Shown piece after piece: positions 1 to 7,879 of a stretch of 35,009 nucleotides of DNA. The notes below the pieces were generated by a model. That model was not told the origin of the DNA and did no database searches. It saw only the letters and a list, made by a program, of their open reading frames with translations. The stretch lies in contig NZ_JACMOO010000343.1 in the NCBI RefSeq assembly GCF_014377975.1, positions 1 to 35,009 of the forward strand, written 5' to 3'. The first letter of the stretch is position 1; the number at the start of each line of letters is the position of its first letter. Source of the DNA: Ferruginibacter sp. (GTDB taxonomy: Bacteria; Bacteroidota; Bacteroidia; Chitinophagales; Chitinophagaceae). The position numbers and the translations under genes are program-made.

Positions 1-1
1 A

Positions 2-319
2 CGGTACAGTTATCTGGCCGTACAAAAATTATCAGCACATCAGCATCCTGTAGTAGCGCTCGGTATAAAAAACGGGGCCATTGGCACCACAGTAATTGAA
101 ACGGAAAAAAAATTGCTGAACGATATTGATACCGTAACGCTATATATCAACCCATCCCTGCAACCGGCTTATTACGACTACATATTATCGCTGCATCCCA
201 ACAGAATTATTTTTAACCCCGGTACAGAAAATGAAGAGCTGCAGGCACTGGCGCACAAAAATAACATTGCAACCCAGGAGGCCTGTACCTTGGTTTTACT
301 AAGTACAGGGCAATACTAA
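2..319 (+). CDS. CoA-binding domain protein (YccU-like), 5'-truncated
   Basis: The frame is open from the window edge and ends at a TAA, giving 106 residues of a protein whose N-terminus lies outside the window. The visible part starts RYSYLAVQKL, then has HPVVALGIKNG, a TLYINP strand, a stretch ending HPNRIIFNPGTENEE, and a C-terminal EACTLVLLSTGQY. This order (RYS-A--L, then HPV--, then YINP, then P-R-IFNPG-EN-E, then CTLV-L-) is that of the small Rossmann-fold CoA-binding family (COG1832, E. coli YccU). Family members are about 120-140 residues, so roughly 15-30 residues are missing. They bind CoA in structures, but the cellular role is not settled. An internal TTG at 113 would be only a false start. 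Family call is firm; function is not. Confidence 0.85.
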   Translation, partial: RYSYLAVQKLSAHQHPVVALGIKNGAIGTTVIETEKKLLNDIDTVTLYINPSLQPAYYDYILSLHPNRIIFNPGTENEELQALAHKNNIATQEACTLVLLSTGQY

Positions 320-467
320 TAAAATTGCTGTACCCAATAATGTATCTTAAAAATCACCTTCCCAACAGGAAAAATCCGCTGTACAAAATAATATTTACAG
401 ATTAGCGTTTATCCATGGTACAAGTAAAACTATTGCCCATGCTATAGTTTATCCAAATACCGATACC

Positions 468-938
468 ATGAAACACCTTGCAACAATTACCCTTATGGTG
501 CTGCTTATCCTTAAAGCAGTATCCAGCTTTGCACAACAAGCCACAGAAAGCAGAACATTACCCGTTAAGCCCGCCTTATTCAGTAAGTTTCCAGACGTTA
601 TCAACTGCACTGCCACTCAATTAAATAATTTTTTTAATGGGCACCCAGGCGAAAATATCAATGTGTCTTTTAGCAATACCCTTATCCTAAGTGGAAATAT
701 AAAAAGCAACATTTCAAAATACAGCAACCTGCAAACGGTGGTAGTTAAACTGCCTCTTTTTAATAATATTTTATTCACGCTTTCTAAAAGAGCCGATCAA
801 CAAAACAACATTGTTTATGTGGGGCATTTGTTTGACCCTGCATACGCAGATGGATATGAATTAAAAAAAATCAGTCCGGAAAATTACCAGTTTATTAAAA
901 TAATCATGGACAAAGTTTTACCTACCTGTAATCAATAA
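468..938 (+). CDS. Small secreted protein of unknown function
   Basis: A 156-residue protein that I do not recognise. Residues 1-22 are a clear Sec signal peptide (MKHLATITLMVLLILKAVSS, cleavage likely after SFA), so the mature protein should be periplasmic or exported. The mature part is rich in Asn and beta-branched residues. It has only two cysteines, one in VINCTATQ and one near the end (LPTCNQ), which could form a disulfide. No transmembrane helix follows the signal peptide and there is no lipoprotein Cys. The gene is 148 bases after the CoA-binding gene and 75 bases before the protease, on the same strand, so it may be cotranscribed with the latter. Its codon use resembles its neighbours. 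Confidence 0.7.
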   Translation: MKHLATITLMVLLILKAVSSFAQQATESRTLPVKPALFSKFPDVINCTATQLNNFFNGHPGENINVSFSNTLILSGNIKSNISKYSNLQTVVVKLPLFNNILFTLSKRADQQNNIVYVGHLFDPAYADGYELKKISPENYQFIKIIMDKVLPTCNQ

Positions 939-1013
939 ATAACACCCTTATTATCCGAATAAATCCTTATCCTTACACCACTCCGCTTTACCCGCGGAAA
1001 GAAAAACCACGAA

Positions 1014-2597
1014 ATGAAAAAACCTTCTACCCCCTGTATGCTTTTGCTGGCATTGCTGGTTTCTTTCAATGTTTATAGCTTGCCCCAATTAAGTAGTTTA
1101 CCCGCTGCAACTGCAACCATTTTTTTAAACTTCAACGGCGAAAACGTAAACAATTCCCTTTGGCAGGGCGGTACACCATTTACCTGCGCACCTGCAGGGA
1201 TGACAGATGCCCAGATAACAGAAATATTCAACAGGGTTTCTGAAGATTACCGGCCTTTTAATATCAATATCACGACCGATTCTACCGTATTTTTAGCAGC
1301 TCCCCTCAATACCAGAATTATGGTTATAATAACTTCTACCAGTGCGTGGTTTCCCGGTGTTGGGGGTGTTTCCTACGTTGGATCTTTTACCTGGGGAGAT
1401 GATACGCCCTGCTTTGTTTTTTGTGACAGGCTTGGCCCTAACAGTACAAAATATGTAGGCGAATGTTGCTCGCACGAAAGCGGTCATACCGTTGGTTTGT
1501 CTCATCAGTCAACTTATGATGGATCCTGCAATTTAACCGCAACCTATAACGTAGGAACGGGGTCGGGCCAGGTTGCCTGGGCGCCTATTATGGGCAACAG
1601 TTATTACCGCAATATGAGTGGCTGGAACAACGGGCCAACGCCTTACGGCTGCACCGCTGTACAGGATAATCTTTCCATCATTACATCGCAAAACGGTTTT
1701 ACTTACAGGCAGGATGATTATAGCGATGACATCAGCAGCAATCCAACGGCCATCAATCTTTCACCCGTTCCGGTAAATGGTATCATTAGCACTTCTACCG
1801 ATCTGGATGCTTTTAAATTTACGATTGCAGTCAATTCAAATTTTCGTATTGATGTAAACCCATACAGTATAGGCGCCAATAACTCAGGGGCCGACCTTGA
1901 TGTAAAAGTAAAACTATACAATGCTGCAAAAGTGCTGATAAATAATTATGATCCTACAGACAAAATGAATGTTTCAATAGATACTATTTTAAACGCTGGC
2001 GACTATTACATGGTAATACAGGGCGCTGGCAATACCAATACCAGTGATTATGGCAGCCTTGGCTCCTATACCATTACAGGTTTGCAGGGTACTCTGCCTA
2101 TTCACCAGGTAAGCCTTTCAGGCAAATCAGAAAAAAATAAACACATGCTTAACTGGAATATAATTTCTGATGAAGCTATTCAATCCATCACGGTAGAATC
2201 TTCTTTAACCGGCAATAATTTCAGTACTGTTACCCACTTAAATGGTGCTGCTAACAGTTATGGTTATACGCCCTATCAGCACAACGATGTGTATTACCGC
2301 CTTAAAGTAACTTCTGTTTTAAATCAAACAGTTTACTCCAATACCATTGTATTAAAAGATGTTGATAAAACTGCTTCGTTATTTACCGTATCAACTTTTG
2401 TACGCAACCAGCTTACTGTTACCGCAACAGCCGGCTATCATTACCAGTTGAATGATGTCAACGGTAACATCATTGCTAAAGGTGAGGGTAAACAGGGTTT
2501 TAACCAGGTGAATATGGATCGCCAGCCATCCGGGATGTATATTTTACAACTGATAAACAACAACCAAAAACAAACGGAAAGAATTATAAAACAGTAA
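1014..2597 (+). CDS. Secreted metzincin-like zinc metalloprotease with PPC-like and T9SS sorting domains
   Basis: A 527-residue secreted protease candidate. Residues 1-22 form a signal peptide. The catalytic region carries the extended zinc motif HESGHTVGLSH at 154-164 (H154, E155, H158, G161, H164), preceded by ECCS. Downstream, WAPIMGNSY looks like the Met-turn expected of metzincins. Next comes a beta-rich segment (about 240-350) ending YYMVIQGAGN--DYGSLGSY, which resembles a bacterial pre-peptidase C-terminal (PPC) domain. The last ~75 residues (NVN-D-QPSGMYILQL, ending in basic residues) look like a type IX secretion type-A C-terminal sorting domain. Inference: exported by Sec, then by T9SS, and cell-surface attached or released. 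PorT, a T9SS component, is encoded 2.5 kb downstream. The substrate is unknown. A terminator follows the gene. Confidence 0.88.
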   Translation: MKKPSTPCMLLLALLVSFNVYSLPQLSSLPAATATIFLNFNGENVNNSLWQGGTPFTCAPAGMTDAQITEIFNRVSEDYRPFNINITTDSTVFLAAPLNTRIMVIITSTSAWFPGVGGVSYVGSFTWGDDTPCFVFCDRLGPNSTKYVGECCSHESGHTVGLSHQSTYDGSCNLTATYNVGTGSGQVAWAPIMGNSYYRNMSGWNNGPTPYGCTAVQDNLSIITSQNGFTYRQDDYSDDISSNPTAINLSPVPVNGIISTSTDLDAFKFTIAVNSNFRIDVNPYSIGANNSGADLDVKVKLYNAAKVLINNYDPTDKMNVSIDTILNAGDYYMVIQGAGNTNTSDYGSLGSYTITGLQGTLPIHQVSLSGKSEKNKHMLNWNIISDEAIQSITVESSLTGNNFSTVTHLNGAANSYGYTPYQHNDVYYRLKVTSVLNQTVYSNTIVLKDVDKTASLFTVSTFVRNQLTVTATAGYHYQLNDVNGNIIAKGEGKQGFNQVNMDRQPSGMYILQLINNNQKQTERIIKQ

Positions 2598-2617
2598 GGT
2601 AGCGTCATGTGTAAGTT

Positions 2618-2649
2618 AAAGGGTCAGCGTAAGGGGCTGGCCCTTTTTT
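2618..2649 (+). terminator. Rho-independent-type terminator after the metzincin gene
   Basis: The arm AAAGGGTCAGC (2618-2628) pairs with GCTGGCCCTTT (2636-2646) over 11 bp with one G-U pair and a 7-base loop, followed by a T run to 2649. It begins 20 bases after the protease stop codon. Confidence 0.8.
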
Positions 2650-2950
2650 AATTTTCTACCTACCCGTTTTCCAACCAGCGGTAACACCCCATCAACTACC
2701 CCGCAAATAAATACTAACTATAGCTTTTGCGTTCCCATTGGGTAGTACCTTTCATAAGGATGAGCTGTAATTCAGTGTACTAAAGGGTTACCGCTATTTT
2801 GATACATACAATTTATATTCCTGTAATTGCAATTTGGGGAGTGCTTTTGTTAATCTGGTTCCTTAAATAAATATTAATTTATTACTTCCGCCGGGCATTG
2901 CGGTAAATGATATTCATTTTTTTGGTAACTTTAGAAAACCCCCTTTTTAT
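2650..2950. other. Non-coding gap before the ykuK-like gene
   Basis: Together with the terminator this is a 353-base gap. I see no coding potential. It holds an inverted repeat AGCGGTAAC (2677-2685) / GTTACCGCT (2787-2795) with arms 101 bases apart, and a possible Bacteroidota -7 box TAACTTTA at 2926-2933, 17 bases before the next start. That box differs from TAnnTTTG at the last base, and a TTG at 2898-2900 lies slightly too far upstream to be a good -33 element. The promoter call is tentative. Confidence 0.45.
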
Positions 2951-3424
2951 ATGTTATGGAGAAAATTTAATGGTGATCCCATTCAACTACCCATCAAACA
3001 AGCGGTAGAAGACACAATCAAAAGAGAAACAATAGCAGGCAACCATCTTAAGGTTTGCATTGGTACCGACAGCCAGGTAAAAGGTAAAGAAACCGAATTT
3101 GCGACAGTAATTGTTTTTTTACGCCAGGGCCGTGGTGGCTTTATGTTTATTCACAACGAAAAAACTTTGGTAAAGTACAGCATTAAAGAACGCATGCTGG
3201 TAGAGGTTGCCAAAAGTATTGAAATTGCATACGAATTATGCGACCTTTTTACTTTGTATGATGTAGATATGGAAGTACATGCCGACATCAATACCAACCC
3301 GCAGTTTAAAAGTAACGAAGCATTGCGGGAAGCCATGGGCTACATTCTGGGTATGGGCTTTGCTTTTAAAGCCAAGCCGGAAGCCTTTGCCAGCAGCAGT
3401 TGTGCAAACAAAGTAGTGAATTAA
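2951..3424 (+). CDS. YkuK-type RNase H-like protein (DUF458 family)
   Basis: A 157-residue protein of the YkuK/DUF458 (COG1978) family, which has a predicted RNase H-like fold. Visible family features are the early strand KVCIGTDSQV (Asp in GTDSQ at the first acidic position), a central KYSIKERMLVEVAKS helix, VDMEVHADIN--P-FKSN-A as the second acidic strand and turn, and GMGFAFKAKPEAFASSSCAN-VVN near the C-terminus. Length is normal for the family. Nuclease activity is predicted from fold only, so the substrate is unknown. The gene is transcribed convergently with engB, with a 163-base gap containing a GC-rich palindrome. The ATG start is 17 bases downstream of a weak -7 box. Confidence 0.85.
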   Translation: MLWRKFNGDPIQLPIKQAVEDTIKRETIAGNHLKVCIGTDSQVKGKETEFATVIVFLRQGRGGFMFIHNEKTLVKYSIKERMLVEVAKSIEIAYELCDLFTLYDVDMEVHADINTNPQFKSNEALREAMGYILGMGFAFKAKPEAFASSSCANKVVN

Positions 3425-3525
3425 CAGGCTGTTTTTATAGTAATGGTTGTATAGTAAATTATACAAACTATAAAGCTGACTCTAAGATATTTTTAAAATA
3501 AATTGATTACGCTAATTATTACTGA

Positions 3526-3537
3526 CCTGCCGGCAGG
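3526..3537. repeat. 12-base GC-rich palindrome between convergent genes
   Basis: CCTGCCGGCAGG is a perfect palindrome in otherwise AT-rich DNA between the convergent ykuK-like and engB genes. GC-rich CTGCCGGCAG elements recur in intergenic DNA of many Bacteroidota (general knowledge). Here it may simply help end transcription or be a remnant of such a dispersed repeat. Confidence 0.6.
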
Positions 3538-3587
3538 CAGAAAGGCATAGCGGTTAAAACAATAACAGCCACGCACATATGCCTGGG

Positions 3588-4232
3588 TTATGCTTCTTTC
3601 TTTGTTTCATTTTTTTCATCTATCAGGTGCAGTATTTTATCTTTTCCTAATTTTTTATTGGCACTGCTTACAAAATGCTGTGGTAAAAACTGCCAGGTTT
3701 TTCTTAATCTTTCTAAAAATAATTTTACGTTTTTTGCTACCACGGCCTGTGTTTCTTTATCGGCCTTGGTAAATACCAATGTAAAAGGAAGCTGCCATGC
3801 ATCCAGTTGGTTTAAAAAATCAAGATCCAGTTTTTGCGGAGTGTGCCGGGCGTCAATCAAAACAAAAACCATTTCCAGATTCGTTCTTTTACGCAGATAA
3901 TTTTCTATCATCTGTTCCCATCTTCTTCGGCTGCGAATGCTTACTTTGGCAAAGCCGTAACCCGGCAAATCTACCAGAAACCACTTTACATTTTCCCCTT
4001 CTTTTTTAGGGTTGATGGCAGAAGCTGAAACAATTTCAAAATGATTAATGAGCTGTGTTTTACCAGGGGTGCCGGAGGTTTTAGCCAGTTTATCATTGTT
4101 GCAAAGCATATTGATGAGCGAAGATTTACCCACATTGCTTCGGCCAATAAACGCATATTCTTTTTTATCTGGTGCAGGGCACTTTTCAAAATCGGGACTG
4201 CTGATGATATATTTTGCAGATTTTATTAGCAT
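3588..4232 (-). CDS. engB: EngB/YsxC (YihA) ribosome-biogenesis GTPase
   Basis: A TRAFAC-class GTPase of 214 residues needed for large ribosomal subunit assembly in characterised bacteria. All G motifs are present in order: G1 GRSNVGKS (30-37), G2 region SGTPGKTQLINHF with the switch Thr, G3 DLPGYG (88-93), G4 FTKAD, G5 SSANK. Residues 18-29 (CPAPDKKEYAFI) are the usual approach to the P-loop. I chose the ATG at 4232 (MLIKSAKYII) rather than the in-frame ATG at 4250, because a -7 box (TATCTTTG) lies between the two. A transcript from that box could not include the upstream codon, and the first six residues of the longer form (MAYLCG) are atypical. The gene is divergent from ubiE. Length fits the family. 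Confidence 0.96.
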   Translation of the reverse strand: MLIKSAKYIISSPDFEKCPAPDKKEYAFIGRSNVGKSSLINMLCNNDKLAKTSGTPGKTQLINHFEIVSASAINPKKEGENVKWFLVDLPGYGFAKVSIRSRRRWEQMIENYLRKRTNLEMVFVLIDARHTPQKLDLDFLNQLDAWQLPFTLVFTKADKETQAVVAKNVKLFLERLRKTWQFLPQHFVSSANKKLGKDKILHLIDEKNETKKEA

Positions 4233-4236
4233 GCCG

Positions 4237-4244
4237 CAAAGATA
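4237..4244 (-). promoter_or_regulatory. Bacteroidota -7 box (TATCTTTG) for engB
   Basis: Read on the minus strand, TATCTTTG matches TAnnTTTG exactly and ends four bases before the chosen engB ATG. Transcription starting a few bases downstream would give an almost leaderless mRNA. It decides between the two in-frame ATG codons. Confidence 0.65.
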
Positions 4245-4255
4245 GGCCAAAGGCT

Positions 4256-4291
4256 GAAAGCAGCAGGATGAAAGCAGGTGGCAGAAAGCAG
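4256..4291. repeat. Three GAAAGCAG words at 14-base spacing
   Basis: GAAAGCAG occurs at 4256-4263, 4270-4277 and 4284-4291, exactly 14 bases apart, in the engB-ubiE divergent intergenic region. The linkers differ (CAGGAT, GTGGCA). It may be a short degenerate tandem repeat or phased protein-binding sites; nothing in the sequence decides. Confidence 0.6.
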
Positions 4292-4415
4292 AAGATTTTT
4301 AAAGCGATCATATATTTATGCTTTGCCTTCAACTTTAAGCTGCAAACCTTCTGCCTGAAATGTTAAACAAAACTTACTATCTTCAACAACAACTGTCGTA
4401 AAAAACCTAATCCTA

Positions 4416-4423
4416 TATCTTTG
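4416..4423 (+). promoter_or_regulatory. Bacteroidota -7 box (TATCTTTG) for ubiE-porT
   Basis: TATCTTTG matches TAnnTTTG exactly and sits seven bases before the ubiE ATG. I see no TTG at the expected -33 spacing, so the call rests on the -7 box and its position. Confidence 0.65.
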
Positions 4424-4430
4424 CACCACA

Positions 4431-5174
4431 ATGACACAATTTGCACACGACACCGTTGTTCCGTCAAAAGGTTCTGATCTTTCAAAAAAAGACCAGGTGG
4501 CAGATATGTTTAATAGTATTGCTTACCGATATGATTTTTTAAATCGCTTTTTAAGTGCCGGTGTTGATGTCTGGTGGCGTAAAAAAGCCATACGTGAGTT
4601 GAAAAAATTGAAACCTAAAAATATCCTGGATGTGGCCACCGGTACAGCAGACGTGGCTATCATGGCTACCACACTGTTAGATGCTGAAAAAATTACGGGC
4701 ATTGATATCAGCGATGGTATGCTGGAAATTGGCCGGGCGAAAATTAAAAAAAAGGGTCTTGAAAAAACCATCGAACTTTTAAATGGAGACAGCGAAACAA
4801 TAAAATTTGCCGACAACTCGTTTGATGCAGTAACCGTGGCATTTGGTGTTCGAAATTTTGAACACCTGGAAAAGGGTCTGGCAGAAATAAAAAGAGTTTT
4901 AAAACCCGGCGGAAAATTAGTGGTACTTGAATTTAGCCAACCTAAAACTGCCGGTGTTACTCAGCTATATAATGTGTACATGAAATTGGTGGCACCCAAT
5001 GTGGGAAAGATATTTTCGAAAAACCGCAATGCATATAAATATTTAGACGAATCAATTAAAAAATTTCCCGAAGGCAAAAACTTTACTTTAATCCTGGATA
5101 ACCTGGGATACACAAACACTTATTGTAAACCATTGAGCTTAGGAATATGCAGCATCTATTGCGGAGAAAAATAA
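4431..5174 (+). CDS. ubiE: Demethylmenaquinone C-methyltransferase (UbiE/MenG)
   Basis: A SAM-dependent methyltransferase of 247 residues for the last step of menaquinone synthesis; Bacteroidota generally use menaquinone, so MenG is the likely role. Family marks are VADMFNSIAYRYDFLNRFLS near the N-terminus, the SAM-binding strand and loop ILDVATGTADVA (about 65-76), the acidic GIDISDGML, then NGDSETIKFADNSFDAVTVAFGVRNFE, RVLKPGGKLVVLEFSQP, and a C-terminal SLGICSIYCGEK in place of the usual GG--SIY-G-K. Length is normal. A strong -7 box lies just upstream. The last 28 bases overlap the start of porT, which suggests translational coupling. Confidence 0.95.
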   Translation: MTQFAHDTVVPSKGSDLSKKDQVADMFNSIAYRYDFLNRFLSAGVDVWWRKKAIRELKKLKPKNILDVATGTADVAIMATTLLDAEKITGIDISDGMLEIGRAKIKKKGLEKTIELLNGDSETIKFADNSFDAVTVAFGVRNFEHLEKGLAEIKRVLKPGGKLVVLEFSQPKTAGVTQLYNVYMKLVAPNVGKIFSKNRNAYKYLDESIKKFPEGKNFTLILDNLGYTNTYCKPLSLGICSIYCGEK

Positions 5175-5878
5175 CCTCCATCACCATCGTTTTTTTATTA
5201 CTCCCGTTTATCGGGCTATCTCAGTTACGCAGCGAATTGAACCAGCCCGAACATGATAATAAACCCTATCATTTTGGTATTAATCTTGGCTTTAATAAAT
5301 CGCATTTTAGTTTTACACACCACCCGGTTTTTTTACAACAGGATAGTGTTATGGCCATTGAAAGCATAAACAGCACCGGTCTTAACCTGGCCTGGTTGGT
5401 TAACTTATCGCTGACCAATCATTTTGATTTACGCACTTATCCGCTCAATTTAACCTTTAGTGAAAAAGCATTTGAATACACACTGAAGTATCCGGATGTT
5501 CCTGGTGGCGAAAGTAAATTAACCATCAAAAAAGTGCAGTCTATCACGCTTAGTTTGCCCATTCAGATTAAGTTTAGCAGCGACCGCATCGACAACATGA
5601 AAGTGTATACAATGGCGGGGGTTAAATTTGATTATGATCTTGCGGCCAATGCCGGTAAAAACAATGGGGAGGAAATAATTAAATTAAACAAATTTGATTA
5701 TGGAATTGAGGGTGGCATTGGCTTTCACATTTACTTTCCTTACTTTGTATTAACTCCCGAACTTAAAGTAAGCTGGGGATTGGCCAACCTGCACAGCAGA
5801 AATCCTGCACTTAAATTTTCAAGCAATATTGATAAAATCAACAGCCGGATGATTTCATTTTCTTTAACAGTAGAGTAA
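5147..5878 (+). CDS. porT: PorT-like type IX secretion / gliding outer-membrane protein
   Basis: A 243-residue protein with an N-terminal signal peptide (basic LLRRK, then a hydrophobic run to about residue 25, GLSQ). The mature part has alternating strands ending in aromatic residues (FGINLGFNKSHF, YTMAGVKFDYDL, FDYGIEGGIGFHIYFPYFVLTPELKVSWGL), as expected of a small outer-membrane beta-barrel. The C-terminus (RMISFSLTVE) looks like a final barrel strand. Sequence style and position directly after ubiE match porT (sprT), a gene pair that recurs in Bacteroidota. PorT is required for T9SS function in characterised species. The start overlaps ubiE by 28 bases; no later in-frame ATG would keep the signal peptide. 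Confidence 0.82.
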   Translation: MQHLLRRKITSITIVFLLLPFIGLSQLRSELNQPEHDNKPYHFGINLGFNKSHFSFTHHPVFLQQDSVMAIESINSTGLNLAWLVNLSLTNHFDLRTYPLNLTFSEKAFEYTLKYPDVPGGESKLTIKKVQSITLSLPIQIKFSSDRIDNMKVYTMAGVKFDYDLAANAGKNNGEEIIKLNKFDYGIEGGIGFHIYFPYFVLTPELKVSWGLANLHSRNPALKFSSNIDKINSRMISFSLTVE

Positions 5879-6352
5879 AATAATAGTTGCACTTTATTTT
5901 AAATCATCTATATAAAAATCATATTGTTTATCGCATTATAGCTTTCTATATGAATCTTTGAAATATAAATAATCCCTGTAAAAACCTCCAACTATAAATA
6001 CAGCTGGTAAATTGCAATACCAATAAATTCCTGAAAGCTGGCAGCCAGCGGATGTTTGTAATGAGCATAGTTGTAAACAAACAGGTGGATTGCTTTTTTA
6101 ATACTATAAAATACCTGGCCTGCTGTACTAAATATTTATCACTACCTGCTTTGATGTTTTAGGAATGAATACCCGTGTTCGCCTACTGTTTAATTTATAG
6201 CTATGCAATAAATTAACAGTCCTTGTCTGCCATCCTCACCAGGTTGATACCGCCCTTGTAGCAAACGCAAAAATAAAAACTATCCATTTGAATATGCTTT
6301 TAATAATTTGCATAGAATTTTGCTTGATTAATTAAACATTTATTTTGTAGAT
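5879..6352. other. 474-base gap before pyrC with a possible coding remnant
   Basis: I see no intact gene. On the minus strand at 5992-6135 a 47-codon open stretch without a start codon has protein-like composition (it includes KAIHLFVYNYAHYKHPLAAS and ends IAIYQLYL before TAG). It is preceded by a stop, and neighbouring frames hold further short protein-like pieces. This may be the eroded tail of a lost gene; I cannot name the family. Just before pyrC, TATTTTG is one base short of a TAnnTTTG box and is a weak promoter candidate. Confidence 0.3.
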
Positions 6353-7714
6353 ATGGAAAAATACCTTTTTAAAAACATACAGATTGTCAACGAAGGAAAA
6401 ATTGAAGTGCTTGATTTGTTAACCGATGGTGAAAGAATTGAAAAAATCGGTCACCAGTTAAATTATAAAAGCGATGTAACCGAAATAAATGGTGAAGGTA
6501 AATTTTTACTGCCCGGTGTTATTGATGACCAGGTGCACTTCAGGGAACCAGGGCTTACACACAAAGCCACTATTTATACAGAGAGCAAAGCGGCTGTGGC
6601 AGGTGGTGTTACGAGTTTTATGGAAATGCCCAATACGGTTCCCAATGCTTTAACCGTTGAATTACTGGAAGATAAATACAGCATCGCTGCCCAACACTCG
6701 CTGGCAAATTATTCATTTTTTATGGGCGTTAGCAATACCAATGCCGACGAAGTTTTAAAAGTAAATAAATTAAAAGAAAACATTTGTGGTATAAAGATTT
6801 TTATGGGCGCCAGTACCGGCAACATGCTGGTTGATAATTATGGAACGCTGGAAAAAATTTTCCGGGAAACTGAACTGCTGATTGCAACGCATTGTGAAGA
6901 TGAAAAAATTATCAAAGAAAATTACCAGCGCATAAAAAAAGAAAAAGGTATTTTAACCCCCGCAGATCATCCTTTAATAAGGGATGAAAATGCCTGTTAT
7001 GAATCCTCTCTGTCTGCCATACAACTGGCTAAAAAATACAATAGCCGTCTGCATATTTTACATATCAGTACCGAAAAGGAACTACAATTATTTGGCAACA
7101 TGTTTCCGTTAAAACAAAAAAGAATCACGGCAGAAGTTTGTGTACACCATTTACACTTTACAGCAGATGACTATGCGCAACTAGGTTATAAAATAAAATG
7201 CAACCCCGCTATAAAAGCACCACACAATAAAGAAGCCCTATGGAAAGCCTTGCTGGATGATCGTTTGGACCTTATTGCCACAGACCACGCCCCGCATTTA
7301 CTAAGTGAAAAAGATGGAGATTATGAACATGCCCATGCAGGCCTTCCGCTGGTACAACACCCTTTATTACTGATGTTGCATTATTACCAGCAAGGCAATA
7401 TTTCGATAGAAAAAATTGTTGAGAAAATGAGTCATGCGGTTGCAGATTGTTTTGGCATACAGAACCGGGGTTATATCCGGGAAGGATATTTTGCCGACCT
7501 GGTGATGGTTGATCTTAAGCAGCCTTCCACAGTAACCAAAGAAAATATATTGTACAAATGTGGCTGGAGCCCGCTGGAAGGTTTTATTTTTCCCGCAACC
7601 ATAACCCATACTTTTGTAAATGGTAAAATGGTGTATGGAAATGGTGTATGGGATGAATCTGTAAAGGGGCAAAGGTTGAAGTTCAATCCCCACCAACACC
7701 CAAGGAGAGATTAA
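6353..7714 (+). CDS. pyrC: Dihydroorotase, class I type (PyrC)
   Basis: An amidohydrolase-superfamily enzyme of 453 residues that makes dihydroorotate from N-carbamoyl-aspartate in pyrimidine synthesis. Motifs: GVIDDQVHFREPGLTHKA (Q60, H62, R64), MPNT, a KIFMGASTGNML segment with K148, ATHCEDE (H180), LHILHISTEKE (H237), ATDHAPH with catalytic-type D311, then a C-terminal PLEGF and a final beta-sandwich (TFVNGKMVY). The first metal-ligand position of the usual HxH is Gln (Q60). My recollection is that DDQVHFREPG is the common form in Bacteroidota, so this is not by itself a sign of inactivity. pyrD, two steps apart in the pathway, lies 17 kb away. Length is normal. Confidence 0.93.
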   Translation: MEKYLFKNIQIVNEGKIEVLDLLTDGERIEKIGHQLNYKSDVTEINGEGKFLLPGVIDDQVHFREPGLTHKATIYTESKAAVAGGVTSFMEMPNTVPNALTVELLEDKYSIAAQHSLANYSFFMGVSNTNADEVLKVNKLKENICGIKIFMGASTGNMLVDNYGTLEKIFRETELLIATHCEDEKIIKENYQRIKKEKGILTPADHPLIRDENACYESSLSAIQLAKKYNSRLHILHISTEKELQLFGNMFPLKQKRITAEVCVHHLHFTADDYAQLGYKIKCNPAIKAPHNKEALWKALLDDRLDLIATDHAPHLLSEKDGDYEHAHAGLPLVQHPLLLMLHYYQQGNISIEKIVEKMSHAVADCFGIQNRGYIREGYFADLVMVDLKQPSTVTKENILYKCGWSPLEGFIFPATITHTFVNGKMVYGNGVWDESVKGQRLKFNPHQHPRRD

Positions 7715-7879
7715 AGTAACACATCCTCCGCCGGTGAGACCAGGGGGGTTTAAACGGTTAAATAAAAAATGTATCAATCAGTATAATATGAGTAACAATC
7801 CAAATAATAAAAGGTCTTCAGGCAATCCCATTTTTGGTGGAAGGCTTGCTCTAAAATCTCCCGGGAGGATGAAGTGCTT

